In this document: positions 40,828-50,169 of the stretch, in pieces
Position numbering within the stretch: the first letter of the stretch is position 1
Layout: each line of letters opens with the position of its first letter
Made by a program: the position numbers and the translations under genes
Assembly: GCF_030705305.1 (NCBI RefSeq)
Contig: NZ_JAUZEE010000007.1
Coordinates: 124,001-188,000, forward strand
DNA length: 64,000 nucleotides
Reading direction: 5' to 3'
From: Leptothrix discophora
Lineage (GTDB): Bacteria; Pseudomonadota; Gammaproteobacteria; Burkholderiales; Burkholderiaceae_C
Notes under the pieces: model-generated
Databases searched by the model: none
The model's input: the letters and a program-made list of their open reading frames with translations, nothing else
What the model was told of the DNA's origin: nothing

Positions 40828-41523
40828 TCATCGATTGGCCCGCCACACCGACGCGTCGCTGAAGCCCGCGCTGGCGGCCTGGTCCTTGGCCCGGTCCGCA
40901 TCCTCGCGGACCTTGAAAGGACCCAGGCGAACCCGGTACATCTTGCCGCCGCCCTGTTCAAACTCGACCACCTTGACGTCGGTGAGTCCGGCCAGGATCA
41001 GCTTCGTGCGCTGCTGCTCAGCCTCGGCCGCGCGCGAGTAGGAGGCGATCTGCACCACGTACTCCAACGGGTCGGCACCCTTGCCGGCTGACGGCGCGGT
41101 GGTGCCGGCGGCCGGACGCGGGGTCCCGATCACCGCGACAGGAGGCGCCACCGGCGCCGGCGTCGCTGCCCCGCTGCTGCTGGCCGGCGCGACGACCGGC
41201 GGCGGGGCGATCACCTGCGGCTGGGCCGGTGCCGGCGCGGGGGCCTGGGCCGGCGCGCCATTGCCGTTCGCGCCGGTCGCGGGCTTGCCCGACAGCGCGG
41301 CGTTCGGATTCCAGTTCTCGTTCTTGCGAGCTTCGGCCGCGTCCTGCTCGGCGGTGCGCTGCGGCACCTTGTCGACGAAGGGCACCGGCACCTTGGTGAC
41401 GTAGAGGGCGACGGCCAGCGACAGGCCCACGCCGATCAGCAGGCCGACGATCAGCCCGAGCGCGAAACCGCCGCGCTGCTGGCTGGGCGCGCCCTTGCGT
41501 GCGCCTTGTTGCGGAGATGACAT
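40828..41523 (-). CDS. SPOR-domain membrane protein (FtsN-like)
   Basis: 231-residue bitopic membrane protein: short cytoplasmic N-terminus, a transmembrane helix (FALGLIVGLLIGVGLSLAVAL, about 20-40), a Pro/Ala-rich periplasmic linker and a C-terminal SPOR domain (about 155-230: YVVQIASYSRAAEAEQQRT to YRVRLGPFKVREDADRAKD). SPOR domains bind denuded septal peptidoglycan, so a role in division is likely. The position directly after argS matches ftsN-like genes in many proteobacteria. Start ATG 41523; argS ends 48 bases upstream. Confidence 0.92.
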   Translation of the reverse strand: MSSPQQGARKGAPSQQRGGFALGLIVGLLIGVGLSLAVALYVTKVPVPFVDKVPQRTAEQDAAEARKNENWNPNAALSGKPATGANGNGAPAQAPAPAPAQPQVIAPPPVVAPASSSGAATPAPVAPPVAVIGTPRPAAGTTAPSAGKGADPLEYVVQIASYSRAAEAEQQRTKLILAGLTDVKVVEFEQGGGKMYRVRLGPFKVREDADRAKDQAASAGFSDASVWRANR

Positions 41524-41570
41524 GGTTCAGCTCGATTCGGGAGGGAAACGGTGACGCGCGTCCGGCGCGT

Positions 41571-43256
41571 TCACATCTTGCGCGGCGCGGACACGCCCAG
41601 CAGCGCCAGCGCGTTGCGCAGCACCTGGGCGGTCGCGGCCAGCAGCGCCATGCGGGCGTGCAGCAGCGCGGCGTCATCGACCAGGAAGCGCTCGGCGGCG
41701 TAGTAGCTGTGGAAAGCCGAGGCGACGTCGCGCAGGTAGAAGGCCACGTCGTGCGGCGCCAGATCCTCGGCGGCACGCTGCAGCATCTCGGGGTAGTCGG
41801 CCAGCTTGTTCATCAGCGCCGTCTCGGTCGGCGCGACCAGCGCAGACAGGTCGACGCCGGCCAGCGCGGCCAGGTCGCCGCCGCGGTCGGCCTCGTAGGC
41901 GGCCAGCACCGAGCAGATGCGCGCATGCGCGTACTGGACGTAGTAAACCGGGTTCTCGTCGTTGGCCTTCAGCGCCAGGTCGACGTCGAAGACAAACTCG
42001 GTGTCGGCCTTGCGGCTGATCAGGAAGAAGCGCACCGCGTCGCGGCTGGTCCAGTCGATCAGGTCGCGCAGCGTGACGTAGCTGCCGGCGCGCTTGGAGA
42101 TCTTGACCTCCTCGCCGCCCTTCATCACGGTGACCATCTTGTGCAGCACGTAGTCGGGCCAGCCCTGCGGGATGCCGACGCCGGCCGCCTGCAGGCCGGC
42201 ACGCACGCGGGCGATGGTGCCGTGGTGGTCGCTGCCCTGGATGTTCACCACCTTGTCGAAGCCGCGTTCCCACTTGTGCACGTGATAGGCCACGTCGGGC
42301 AGGAAGTAGGTGTAGGTGCCGTCGGACTTGCGCATCACGCGGTCCTTGTCGTCACCGTAGTCGGTCGAGCGCAGCCACAGCGCGCCGCCTTCCTCGTAGG
42401 TCTTGCCGGCGGCGACCAGGCGGGCGACGGTCTGCTCGACCCGGCCGCTGCTGTACAAGCCGGACTCAAGATAGTAGTGATCGAAGCGCACGCCGAAGGC
42501 CTGCAGGTCCAGGTCCTGCTCATGGCGCAGGTAGGCGACGGCGAACTGGCGGATGCCGTCCAGGTCGGCCACGTCGCCCGAGGCGGTGAAGCTGCGGTCA
42601 TCGGCCGAGACCGTGTCGCGCTGCAGGAAGCTGGCGGCGATGTCGGCGATGTAGTCGCCGTTGTAGGCCGACTCGGGCCAACCGGCATCGCCCGGCTTCA
42701 GGCCGTTCAGGCGGCACTGGGTCGACGTGGCCAGCGTGCCGATCTGCACGCCCGCGTCGTTGTAATAGAACTCGCGGTGGACCTGCCAGCCCTGGGTCGC
42801 GTAGAGGTTGCAGATCGCGTCGCCGAGGGCCGCCTGGCGGCCATGGCCGACGTGCAGCGGGCCGGTCGGGTTGGCCGAGACGAACTCGACCATCACGCGT
42901 CGGCCGATCGATGCACGCACGCCGAACGCATCGGTGTCGGCCAGCACCTGGGCCACCACCTGCTGGCGCGCGGCCGGGCGCAGCCGCAGGTTGATGAAGC
43001 CGGGGCCGGCCAGCTCGGTGGCGTCGACCCAGCGCTGCACCGCCGGCTGGCGGCCGAGGGCCTCGACCAGCGCCTGCGCCAGTTCGCGCGGGTTCTTCTT
43101 CAGGGCACGCGCCAGCGGCATCGCGGCGGTGATGGCGAGGTCGCCGTGGGCGGCCTGCTTGGGGTTCTCGAAGGCGGGGATGAGGGCGTGGCCGGGTGCC
43201 ACCTCGGCCAGCGCTGCTTCCAGCGCCGCCAACAGTTCCGCTTTGGCTTGAATCAT
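41571..43256 (-). CDS. argS: Arginyl-tRNA synthetase
   Basis: Class I tRNA synthetase (561 residues) charging tRNA-Arg. N-terminal Add1 domain, then the HIGH-type motif in [17 protein letters not shown] and the KMSKS-equivalent region [12 protein letters not shown]. The C-terminal DALR anticodon-binding domain has [12 protein letters not shown] and ends in [10 protein letters not shown]. Single-copy housekeeping gene. Start ATG 43256, divergent from the kinase gene across 169 bases, which contain an AT-richer stretch near 43365-43410. Confidence 0.97.
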   Translation of the reverse strand: MIQAKAELLAALEAALAEVAPGHALIPAFENPKQAAHGDLAITAAMPLARALKKNPRELAQALVEALGRQPAVQRWVDATELAGPGFINLRLRPAARQQVVAQVLADTDAFGVRASIGRRVMVEFVSANPTGPLHVGHGRQAALGDAICNLYATQGWQVHREFYYNDAGVQIGTLATSTQCRLNGLKPGDAGWPESAYNGDYIADIAASFLQRDTVSADDRSFTASGDVADLDGIRQFAVAYLRHEQDLDLQAFGVRFDHYYLESGLYSSGRVEQTVARLVAAGKTYEEGGALWLRSTDYGDDKDRVMRKSDGTYTYFLPDVAYHVHKWERGFDKVVNIQGSDHHGTIARVRAGLQAAGVGIPQGWPDYVLHKMVTVMKGGEEVKISKRAGSYVTLRDLIDWTSRDAVRFFLISRKADTEFVFDVDLALKANDENPVYYVQYAHARICSVLAAYEADRGGDLAALAGVDLSALVAPTETALMNKLADYPEMLQRAAEDLAPHDVAFYLRDVASAFHSYYAAERFLVDDAALLHARMALLAATAQVLRNALALLGVSAPRKM

Positions 43257-43425
43257 CCAGTCATTCTAGGGTGGGGCCCAAGTCGACCGGGTGCCGCCGC
43301 AGCGCCTGCGGCAAGGGCCGACAGCAGGGCCTTGCGTGTCAGATGCCCCTGACTTACCCCTCATATCGGCTTGCCGCCCGGCCGTGGGGGTGAAAAACTC
43401 AAGCGTCCCCTTCCGACCCCAGACC

Positions 43426-44760
43426 ATGATCGACCTCAGCATCGCGGAGCAGCCCGAACGCATCGGCAAGTACCGCGTCATCCGACGCCTCGGCGAAGGC
43501 ACCACCAGCGAGGTCTTCCTGTGCCATGACGAGTTCCACGACCGCCAGGTCGCGGTCAAGCGCGTCCGGCCCAACGTCCTGAACGATGCCCAGGACGGCC
43601 ACGTCTTCTCGCGCTTCTTCGCCTCCGAGGCCGCGCTGGCCGGCCTGCTGCACCACCCGAACGTGGTCGACATCTACGACGCCGTGCCCGACCCGTCGGC
43701 GCCCTACGTCGTCATGGAATACGTGCCCGGCACGACCCTGCGCGCCTACTGCCAGCCCGGCCACCTGCTGCCGCTGGAGCAGATCGTGGAAGTCGGCTTC
43801 AAGTGCGCGATGGCGCTGGGCTACTGCTACCGCCAGGGCCTGATCCACCGCGACGTCAAGCCGGCCAACATCCTGGCGCTGGAGGCCAACGGGGTTGTCT
43901 CGGACGTCAAGATCACCGACTTCGGCAGCGCGCTGAACCTGGCCTCGGACTCGACCCAGGTCCACCGCGTCGGCTCGCTGGCCTACATGTCGCCCGAACA
44001 GCTCGACGGCAGCCAGCTCGACGCGCGGGCGGACATCTACTCCCTCGGCGCGGTGCTCTATCACCTGATCGCCGGCCATGCGCCCTTCGAGGCGGCCAGC
44101 CAGGCCAGCCTGATGCACCAGATCTGCCACGCCCAGCCGGTCTCGCTGGTCGGCCTGCGTGCCGGCGTCTCGACCGCGCTGGACCAGGTGGTGCAGCGCT
44201 GCCTGGCCAAGCGCACCGACCACCGCTACCCGTCCTGGGAAGCGGTCGGCGACGCGCTCTCCCAGCTGATCTCCAAGCACCACGTGCCGCGCGGCGCGAT
44301 GCAGGGCGTGCTGGACTCGGAGCGCTTCACGCTGCTGCGCACGCTGGAGTTCTTCAACAACTTCGGCGACGTCGCGCTGTGGGAGGTCGTGCACCGGGCC
44401 AAGTGGCAGCGCTTCCCGGTCGGCCACGCGCTCTATGCCAAGGGCGAGGAAGGGCGGCACTTCCACATCATCGCGTCCGGCGCGGTCGAGGTGTACCGCG
44501 ACGGCCGGCGGGTGGCCGAACTCGGCGCCGGGACCTCGGTCGGCGAGATGGCCTACCTCGCGCCCAGTCCGGAGCTGCGCCGGCACAGCACCGACATCGT
44601 CGTCACCGAGACCGCCACCACGATCAGCTTCTCGCCCGACAGCCTCGGCAAGCTCAGCCCCGCCTGCCGCCACCTGTTCGACGAGGCCTTCATCCGCGTG
44701 CTGGTGCGACGCCTGCACGCCGCCCACGAGGCGCTGGCGCACCCGCGCCGCATCCTCTGA
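43426..44760 (+). CDS. Ser/Thr protein kinase fused to a cyclic-nucleotide-binding domain
   Basis: 444-residue cytoplasmic protein. Residues about 15-285 are a Hanks-type kinase: Gly loop RLGEGTTSEVFLC, Lys45 in VAVKRV, HRDVKPANIL (catalytic loop), DFGSAL (metal Asp) and YMSPEQL. Residues about 310-430 form a cNMP-binding/Crp-type domain: FPVGHALYAKGEEGRHFHII, GAVEVYRDGRRVAELG and the phosphate-binding cassette VGEMAYLAPSP with a following RRHST. No membrane segment and no DNA-binding domain. The fusion resembles eukaryotic PKG in parts but in reverse order, with the sensor C-terminal. Start ATG 43426 chosen; upstream frame is poor in codon pattern. Confidence 0.93.
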   Translation: MIDLSIAEQPERIGKYRVIRRLGEGTTSEVFLCHDEFHDRQVAVKRVRPNVLNDAQDGHVFSRFFASEAALAGLLHHPNVVDIYDAVPDPSAPYVVMEYVPGTTLRAYCQPGHLLPLEQIVEVGFKCAMALGYCYRQGLIHRDVKPANILALEANGVVSDVKITDFGSALNLASDSTQVHRVGSLAYMSPEQLDGSQLDARADIYSLGAVLYHLIAGHAPFEAASQASLMHQICHAQPVSLVGLRAGVSTALDQVVQRCLAKRTDHRYPSWEAVGDALSQLISKHHVPRGAMQGVLDSERFTLLRTLEFFNNFGDVALWEVVHRAKWQRFPVGHALYAKGEEGRHFHIIASGAVEVYRDGRRVAELGAGTSVGEMAYLAPSPELRRHSTDIVVTETATTISFSPDSLGKLSPACRHLFDEAFIRVLVRRLHAAHEALAHPRRIL

Positions 44761-44900
44761 CGCAAGGACGCGACATCGGCGCTCTCGCTTCGGTTGACGG
44801 TGGAAGCAGGCCTTGTGCGCCGCCAGGGGCCACGGTTCAATCCGGCCGGACGCCGTCCCAGTCCGGGCCGGCAACCTGCAACCGTGCCGGAGCACATGCC

Positions 44901-45158
44901 ATGAAGACCTGGATCTCCCTGATCGCCCTGACCCTGGCCACCCTGAGCGGCGTCGCCCAAGCCGCCGACTGCGAAGCCCAGGCCGCCGAGAAGAAGCTCG
45001 CCGGCGCCGCCAAGAACAGCTTCGTCAAGAAGTGCGAACGCGAGTCGGGCGCCTCCAACGCCGGCGCCGCCTGCGAATCCAAGGCCGCCGAGAAGAAGCT
45101 GGCGGGTGCCGCCAAGAACAGCTTCGTCAAGAAGTGCGTGGCCGACGCGGCCAAGTGA
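44901..45158 (+). CDS. PsiF-repeat small secreted protein
   Basis: 85-residue exported protein with signal peptide (MKTWISLIALTLATLSGV, cleavage at AQAAD) and two PsiF-type repeats, each with two Cys flanking AAEKKLAGAAKNSFVKKC. The repeats are 34 codons apart at DNA level (44982 and 45084) and nearly identical over 55 bases, a recent internal duplication. PsiF is named for phosphate-starvation induction in E. coli; its function is unknown. No Pho box was recognised upstream. Followed by a rho-independent terminator. Confidence 0.88.
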   Translation: MKTWISLIALTLATLSGVAQAADCEAQAAEKKLAGAAKNSFVKKCERESGASNAGAACESKAAEKKLAGAAKNSFVKKCVADAAK

Positions 45159-45179
45159 GCACAAGCTGACTTCCTGAAG

Positions 45180-45204
45180 ACGCCCGGCCGGTCCGGGCGT
45201 TTTT
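45180..45204 (+). terminator. Rho-independent terminator after the PsiF-repeat gene
   Basis: Stem ACGCCCGG/CCGGGCGT (45180-45187 with 45193-45200), loop CCGGT, followed by five T (45200-45204). It lies 22 bases after the stop codon. Confidence 0.9.
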
Positions 45205-45267
45205 CATGGCGCCGGCCATCCGGAACCCAGCCGGCGACACCCGGACGGCGTGGCTATGATGGATCGC

Positions 45268-45708
45268 ATGAGCGCCAGCTATCTTTGGGTCAAGGCCCTG
45301 CACATCGTCTTCATCGCCAGCTGGTTCGCCGGCCTGTTCTACCTGCCACGGTTGTTCGTGAACCTGGCGATGGTCGCGCCCGACAGCGTGGCCGAGCGCG
45401 AGCGCCTGCTGCTGATGGCGCGCAAGCTGCACCGCTTCGCCAGCGGCCTGATGTGGATCGCGCTGGCCAGCGGCTTCTGGCTCTGGCTGGGCGTGGGCAT
45501 CGGCAAGGGCCCCGGCAACGGCTGGCTGCATGCCAAGCTGGCGCTGGTGCTGCTGGTGATCGGCTACCACCACGTCAACGCCGCCCACCTGCGGCGCTTC
45601 GAGAACGGCAGCAACACCCGCGGCCACCGCTGGTTCCGGGTCTACAACGAGATCGCCGTGCTGGCCTTTGCCGCCATCGTGGTGCTGGTGGTCGTCAAGC
45701 CCTTCTGA
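45268..45708 (+). CDS. HemJ/CopD-like membrane protein
   Basis: 146-residue protein with four helices. The first helix holds the conserved His (LWVKALHIVFIASWFAGLFYLPRLF), and a Lys lies in WLHAKLALVLLVIGYHH, the pattern of the UPF0093/HemJ family (protoporphyrinogen IX oxidation), annotated more broadly as CopD family. HemJ is the common heme-pathway enzyme in bacteria lacking HemG/HemY, so I favour that role, but the CopD-like alternative is not excluded. Several ATGs precede (45256, 45259); ATG 45268 fits the family N-terminus. Confidence 0.82.
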   Translation: MSASYLWVKALHIVFIASWFAGLFYLPRLFVNLAMVAPDSVAERERLLLMARKLHRFASGLMWIALASGFWLWLGVGIGKGPGNGWLHAKLALVLLVIGYHHVNAAHLRRFENGSNTRGHRWFRVYNEIAVLAFAAIVVLVVVKPF

Positions 45709-45724
45709 GGGCCGGCCGGACACG

Positions 45725-46843
45725 ATGCGCACCCAACGTTCGTCGGCCTGGCCACTCGCGCTGGCCTGGGTGCTGCTCATCGTCTACGCCAGCCTGCACC
45801 CGTTCGACGGCTGGCGCTGGCCACCGGGCGAGCCCTGGTACCAGCGGCTGTGGCTGCCCAGCCCGGCCTCGTCGCGCTTCGACCTGTGGTCCAACTTCCT
45901 GGCCTACCAGCCGCTGGGCTTCCTGCTGGCGATGGGCTGGCTGCGCGGCGGCACCGGACCGCTGCGGGCCGGCTTGCAGGCTCTCGGTGTCGGCGTGCTG
46001 CTGTCGCTGGGCATGGAGTGGAGCCAGGTGATGCTGCCCGGCCGCGTGCCCTCGCGCATCGACTGGGCGCTCAACAGCGCCGGCACGCTGGTCGGCGCGC
46101 TGCTGGCGGCGAGCGCGCACGACCTCGGCCTGCTGCGGACCTGGCAGCGCTGGCGCGACCGCTGGTTCGTGCCGCACGGTGCCGTCGGCCTGACCTTGTT
46201 GCTGACCTGGCCGGTCGGGCTGCTGTTCCCGCCGCCGGTGCCGATGGGCCTGGGCGAAGGCCTGGTCCGGCTGGGCGAGGCCCTGCACGAGGTCCTGGCG
46301 GACAGCGCCTTCGAGGGTTGGCTGAGTGCCCCGGCCGAGCCGCCGCCACTGCCCCAGGGGCTCGAGATGGTCGCCATCGCGCTGGGCCTGCTGGCGCCCG
46401 GCTGGATCGCCTGCGCGATCGCGCGTCAGCGCCGCCACCGTCTGGTGCTGCTGCTGGGCGCGGGCGTGCTGGGCGTGGCCACGACCACGCTGTCGACGGC
46501 GCTGAACTTCGGCCCCGACCATGCCCTGACCTGGCTGACGCCGGCCTTCTGGCCCGCGCTGGCGCTGGCTGGCGTGCTGGGCGTGCTGCTGACCCTGCTG
46601 CCCGTGCGGGTGGTCGCCGCGCTCGGGCTGGTCGGCCTGACGGCGCTGATCGCGCTGGCTTCGCAGGCCGGCACCGATCCCTATTTCGCCTCCAGCCTGG
46701 CGCGCTGGGAGCAGGGCCGCTTCATCCGCTTTCACGGGGTTGCCCGCTGGGTCGGCTGGATCTGGCCCTTCGCGGCGATCGGCTGGCTGCTGGCCGAGGT
46801 GGCCCGGGTCGGTCACCGGCCCCTGCGCGCGGACAGACGTTGA
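45725..46843 (+). CDS. VanZ-family membrane protein
   Basis: 372-residue polytopic membrane protein. The N-terminal half has the VanZ pattern: LAWVLLIVYASLHPFDGW, DLWSNFLAYQPLGFLLAMGW and SLGMEWSQVMLPGRVPSRIDWALNSAGTLVG. The second half contains four to five further helices of unknown purpose. VanZ proteins are linked to glycopeptide tolerance in Gram-positives but their biochemical role is not settled; in proteobacteria this is a conserved envelope protein. It starts 16 bases after the HemJ-like gene. Confidence 0.88.
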   Translation: MRTQRSSAWPLALAWVLLIVYASLHPFDGWRWPPGEPWYQRLWLPSPASSRFDLWSNFLAYQPLGFLLAMGWLRGGTGPLRAGLQALGVGVLLSLGMEWSQVMLPGRVPSRIDWALNSAGTLVGALLAASAHDLGLLRTWQRWRDRWFVPHGAVGLTLLLTWPVGLLFPPPVPMGLGEGLVRLGEALHEVLADSAFEGWLSAPAEPPPLPQGLEMVAIALGLLAPGWIACAIARQRRHRLVLLLGAGVLGVATTTLSTALNFGPDHALTWLTPAFWPALALAGVLGVLLTLLPVRVVAALGLVGLTALIALASQAGTDPYFASSLARWEQGRFIRFHGVARWVGWIWPFAAIGWLLAEVARVGHRPLRADRR

Positions 46844-46881
46844 AACCGTCGCCGCAAGGGCGACTTCTACAATCCGCGCCC

Positions 46882-47214
46882 ATGAGCAGCAGCTACTACC
46901 AGCGTCACATCTTCTTCTGCCTGAACCAGCGTTCGAACGGCGAGGCCTGTTGTGCCGACCACGCCGCGCAGGCCGGCTTCGACCACTGCAAGCAGAAGGT
47001 CAAGAGCCTCGGCCTGGCCGGTCCGGGCCAGGTCCGCGTCAACAAGGCCGGCTGCCTGGACCGCTGCGCCGGCGGCCCGGTCGCCGTGGTCTACCCGGAG
47101 GCCACCTGGTACACCTTCGTCGACCAGGCCGACATCGACGAGATCGTCGAATCGCACCTGCGCGACGGCCAGGTGGTCGAGCGCCTGGTGCTGGCGCCGG
47201 ACGTCGGCCGTTGA
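46882..47214 (+). CDS. Thioredoxin-like [2Fe-2S] ferredoxin
   Basis: 110-residue Shethna-type ferredoxin with thioredoxin fold. Four cluster cysteines can be placed: Cys in HIFFCLNQR, the Cys in GEACCADHAA, then Cys in KAGCLDRCAGGPVAVVYPEATWY (two). Cytosolic (2Fe-2S) ferredoxin of this type is common in betaproteobacteria in this neighbourhood. Partner not evident. Co-directional with the hydrolase gene 28 bases downstream. Confidence 0.92.
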   Translation: MSSSYYQRHIFFCLNQRSNGEACCADHAAQAGFDHCKQKVKSLGLAGPGQVRVNKAGCLDRCAGGPVAVVYPEATWYTFVDQADIDEIVESHLRDGQVVERLVLAPDVGR

Positions 47215-47242
47215 CCGCGTCGAGCGTGCAGGAAGGCCCACG

Positions 47243-47869
47243 ATGAACGCGCAGACCGAACGCCGGCTGATCGACGGACCCATCGGCCCGATCGAGTGCG
47301 CCATCGACCGGCCGAGCGATGACGCCCACCGCGACACGCCGCGCGGGGTCGCCGTGGTGGCCCATCCGCACCCGCTGTTCGGCGGCACGATGGACAACAA
47401 GGTCGCCCAGACCCTGGCCCGCGCGCTGGTGCTGCTGGGCTACGAGACGGTGCGCTTCAACTTCCGCGGCGTCGGTGCCACCGCCGGCACGCACGACGAG
47501 GGTCGTGGCGAGTCCGACGACCTGCTCGCGGTGGTTGCCGCGATGCGCCGCCCGGGCCTGCCGCTGGTGCTTGGCGGCTTCTCCTTCGGTGCCTATGTGA
47601 CGACGCTGGCGGCGGCCCGCCTGGACGGCGCCGACGCGGCCGAGCGCCTGGTGCTGGTCGGCCCGTCGACCCAGCGCGCGACGCCCGCGCCGGTGCCGGC
47701 CGACACGCTGGTGATCCACGGCGAGCAGGACGATGTCGTGCCGCTGTCGGCCACCCTGGACTGGGCCCGGCCGCAGCAGCTGCCGGTGATCGTCATGCCC
47801 GGCGTCGGCCATTTCTTCCACGGCCAGCTGACCCAGCTGCGCCAACTGATCGTGCGCAGCTGGCATTGA
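47243..47869 (+). CDS. Alpha/beta hydrolase (COG2945-type)
   Basis: 208-residue serine hydrolase. Oxyanion region AVVAHPHPLFGGTMDNKV, the strand/loop RFNFRGVGATAGTHDEG, nucleophile Ser in GGFSFGAYVT, Asp in HGEQDDVVPLS and His in PGVGHFFHG form a complete triad. The family is annotated as predicted esterase; substrate unknown. It lies between the ferredoxin and dacA genes, and the dacA start follows 41 bases after its stop. Confidence 0.9.
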   Translation: MNAQTERRLIDGPIGPIECAIDRPSDDAHRDTPRGVAVVAHPHPLFGGTMDNKVAQTLARALVLLGYETVRFNFRGVGATAGTHDEGRGESDDLLAVVAAMRRPGLPLVLGGFSFGAYVTTLAAARLDGADAAERLVLVGPSTQRATPAPVPADTLVIHGEQDDVVPLSATLDWARPQQLPVIVMPGVGHFFHGQLTQLRQLIVRSWH

Positions 47870-47910
47870 GCCGGCCGCGCCGGGCCCTCGGCCCCAACCG
47901 GATACCCACC

Positions 47911-49104
47911 ATGCAGTCGAATCTCTCCGCCCTGTTCACCGGGCTGCGTCGCCGTCTCGGCGTCGCCGCGCTCTCGCTGGGTCTGGCGGCCAGCCTCGCC
48001 ACCGTTCCGGCCGCGGCCCAGGTCCCCGCGCCCGAGGTGGCCGCGCGGGCCTACATCCTGTATGACGCCAGCGCCAGCCAGGTGCTGGCCGAGCGCGACG
48101 CCGACGCTGCCGTCGAGCCGGCCTCGCTGACCAAGCTCATGACCGCCTACCTGGTCTTCCAGGCCCTGCGCGACGGCAAGCTCAGCCTGGACCAGCAGCT
48201 CACGGTGTCCGAGCGGGCCTGGCGCACCGGCATGACCGATGCCTCGCGCATGTACATCCAGGTCGGCACGCAGGTGCGGGTCGAGGACCTGATCCTGGGC
48301 ATGATCGTGCAGAGCGGCAACGACGCCACCGTGCAGCTGGCCGAGGCGGTCGGCGGCTCGCTGGAGAACTTCGTGGCGATGATGAACCGCCAGGCCCAGG
48401 CCTTCGGCCTCAAGGTCACGCAGTTCCGCAACCCCGAAGGGCTGCCCGCGCCGGGCCATGTCAGCACCGCGCGCGAGCTGTCGGTGATCGCCACGCGGCT
48501 GCTGCTGGACTTCCCCAACGAGGCGAAGTTCTACACGACCAAGGAGTTCACCTACAACAAGATCAAGCAGACCAACCGCAACCTGCTGCTGTGGCGCGAC
48601 CCGACGGTCGACGGTCTCAAGACCGGCTACACCGATGCGGCCGGCTACTGCCTGATCGCCACCGCGAAGCGTGACCTGCCCGCCGGTCCGCGCCGGCTGG
48701 TCGCCGTGGTGCTGGGCTCGGCCTCCAAGGAGACCCGCGCGACCGAGGCGCAGAAGCTGCTCAACTGGGGCTACAGCGCCTGGGACGCGGTCAAGATCTA
48801 CGACGCCAAGGCCACCATCACGACCGCGCCGGTCTGGAAGGGCGCGGCCAAGGAAGCGAAGCTGGGCCTGATGCAGCCGCTGGTCGTGACCGTGCCGCGC
48901 GGCGAGCTGGGCAAGCTGCAGACCGAGGTCACGCGCACCGACCCGCTGCTCGCGCCCCTGACGGTAGGCCAGAACGTCGGCACGCTCAAGATCACCTCGA
49001 ACGGCAAGGTGCTGGCGCAGACGCCCATCACCGTGACCCAGGACGTGCCGCTGGCCGGCTTGCTGGGCCGCAGCTGGGACAGCCTGCGCCTGTGGGTGCG
49101 CTGA
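47911..49104 (+). CDS. dacA: D-alanyl-D-alanine carboxypeptidase (PBP5/6 type)
   Basis: Periplasmic, membrane-anchored penicillin-binding protein trimming the terminal D-Ala of peptidoglycan; 397 residues. Signal peptide (LGVAALSLGLAASLATVP, AAAQ). Active-site motifs: EPASLTKLMTAY (SxxK nucleophile), QSGNDATVQLAE (SxN) and DGLKTGYTDAAGYC (KTG). The PBP5 C-terminal beta domain is followed by an amphipathic anchor (LAGLLGRSWDSLRLWVR). It leads the dacA-dat-ybeD series usual in Burkholderiales. Confidence 0.96.
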   Translation: MQSNLSALFTGLRRRLGVAALSLGLAASLATVPAAAQVPAPEVAARAYILYDASASQVLAERDADAAVEPASLTKLMTAYLVFQALRDGKLSLDQQLTVSERAWRTGMTDASRMYIQVGTQVRVEDLILGMIVQSGNDATVQLAEAVGGSLENFVAMMNRQAQAFGLKVTQFRNPEGLPAPGHVSTARELSVIATRLLLDFPNEAKFYTTKEFTYNKIKQTNRNLLLWRDPTVDGLKTGYTDAAGYCLIATAKRDLPAGPRRLVAVVLGSASKETRATEAQKLLNWGYSAWDAVKIYDAKATITTAPVWKGAAKEAKLGLMQPLVVTVPRGELGKLQTEVTRTDPLLAPLTVGQNVGTLKITSNGKVLAQTPITVTQDVPLAGLLGRSWDSLRLWVR

Positions 49105-49218
49105 GTCCGGCACGGACCCTGCCGCGCGTCATGGCGCCGGCCGGGCAAGCGCGCTAATCTGGCCGCGTCCCGCTGCTGCGGCAACCCTGTCGCAGCCGGG
49201 AAAGCCCGGAGACCGCTC

Positions 49219-50130
49219 ATGTCCCACCACGTGTCCCTCAGCGAACTGCCCTGTCACCTCGACGGACGCTGGCTGGCGCTCGACGAAGCCCGCGTGCCGG
49301 TGCTGGACCGGGGCTTCATCTTCGGCGACGGCATCTACGAGGTCGTGCCGGTCTACCGTCGACGGCTGTTCCGCTTCGACGAGCACATGCTGCGGCTGGA
49401 GCGTTCGCTGGCCGCCGTGCGCATCCCCAATCCGCACGATCGCGACGGCTGGCTCACGCTGATGCGCGAACTGGTCGAGCGTGTCGCGGCGGCCGGTGGC
49501 GGTGACGAGCAGTTGCTCTACCTCCAGATCACGCGGGGCGTCGCGCCGCGCGCGCACGGCATGCCCACGGGGCTGCGGCCGACCGTTTTCATGATGAGCA
49601 CGCCGCACCACCCGCCCGGCCCGGAGGAGCGCCGCCGTGGCGCCACGTGCATCACGCATGCGGACTTCCGCTGGTCGCGCGGCGACATCAAGACCACCTC
49701 GCTGCTGGGCAACGTGATGGCGCGCCAGGCGGCCATCGATGCCGGTGCCGACGAGACCATCCTGTTGCGCGAGACCCCGCACGGCGGCGTCACCGTCAGC
49801 GAGGGCTCGTCGAGCAACGTCTGGATCGTGCTCGAAGGCGCGCTGATCGGCGTGCCGCCCTCGGGCCACACGCTGGCCGGCATCCGGCTGGAGCTGCTGC
49901 AGTCGCTGTGCGAGGAAACCGGCATCGCCTGCCACCTGCGGCCGATCGGCGAGGCCGAGCTGTACGCGGCCGACGAGATCCTGCTGAGTTCGGCCGGCCG
50001 CGAGCTGATGCCGGTCACCCGGCTGGACGGCGAGCCGGTCGGCCACGGCGCCGGCCGCGGCAAGCCCGGCCCGGTCTATGCCCGGCTGCACGAGGCCTAC
50101 GAGCAGGCCAAGCTTGAACAATCGATCTGA
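49219..50130 (+). CDS. dat: D-amino-acid aminotransferase
   Basis: Class IV PLP aminotransferase (303 residues) interconverting D-Ala and D-Glu; it can supply D-amino acids for peptidoglycan. Family features: PVLDRGFIFGDGIYEVVPVY, the PLP Lys in RGDIKTTSLLGNVMARQ, SEGSSSNVW and TLAGIRLELL. The neighbourhood with dacA supports a cell-wall role. A branched-chain aminotransferase or aminodeoxychorismate lyase identity is less likely given the PVYRRRLFRFDEH segment. Confidence 0.9.
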   Translation: MSHHVSLSELPCHLDGRWLALDEARVPVLDRGFIFGDGIYEVVPVYRRRLFRFDEHMLRLERSLAAVRIPNPHDRDGWLTLMRELVERVAAAGGGDEQLLYLQITRGVAPRAHGMPTGLRPTVFMMSTPHHPPGPEERRRGATCITHADFRWSRGDIKTTSLLGNVMARQAAIDAGADETILLRETPHGGVTVSEGSSSNVWIVLEGALIGVPPSGHTLAGIRLELLQSLCEETGIACHLRPIGEAELYAADEILLSSAGRELMPVTRLDGEPVGHGAGRGKPGPVYARLHEAYEQAKLEQSI

Positions 50131-50169
50131 CGCCCCACGTCCGATGACCCACACGAGACGACGCCCGCC

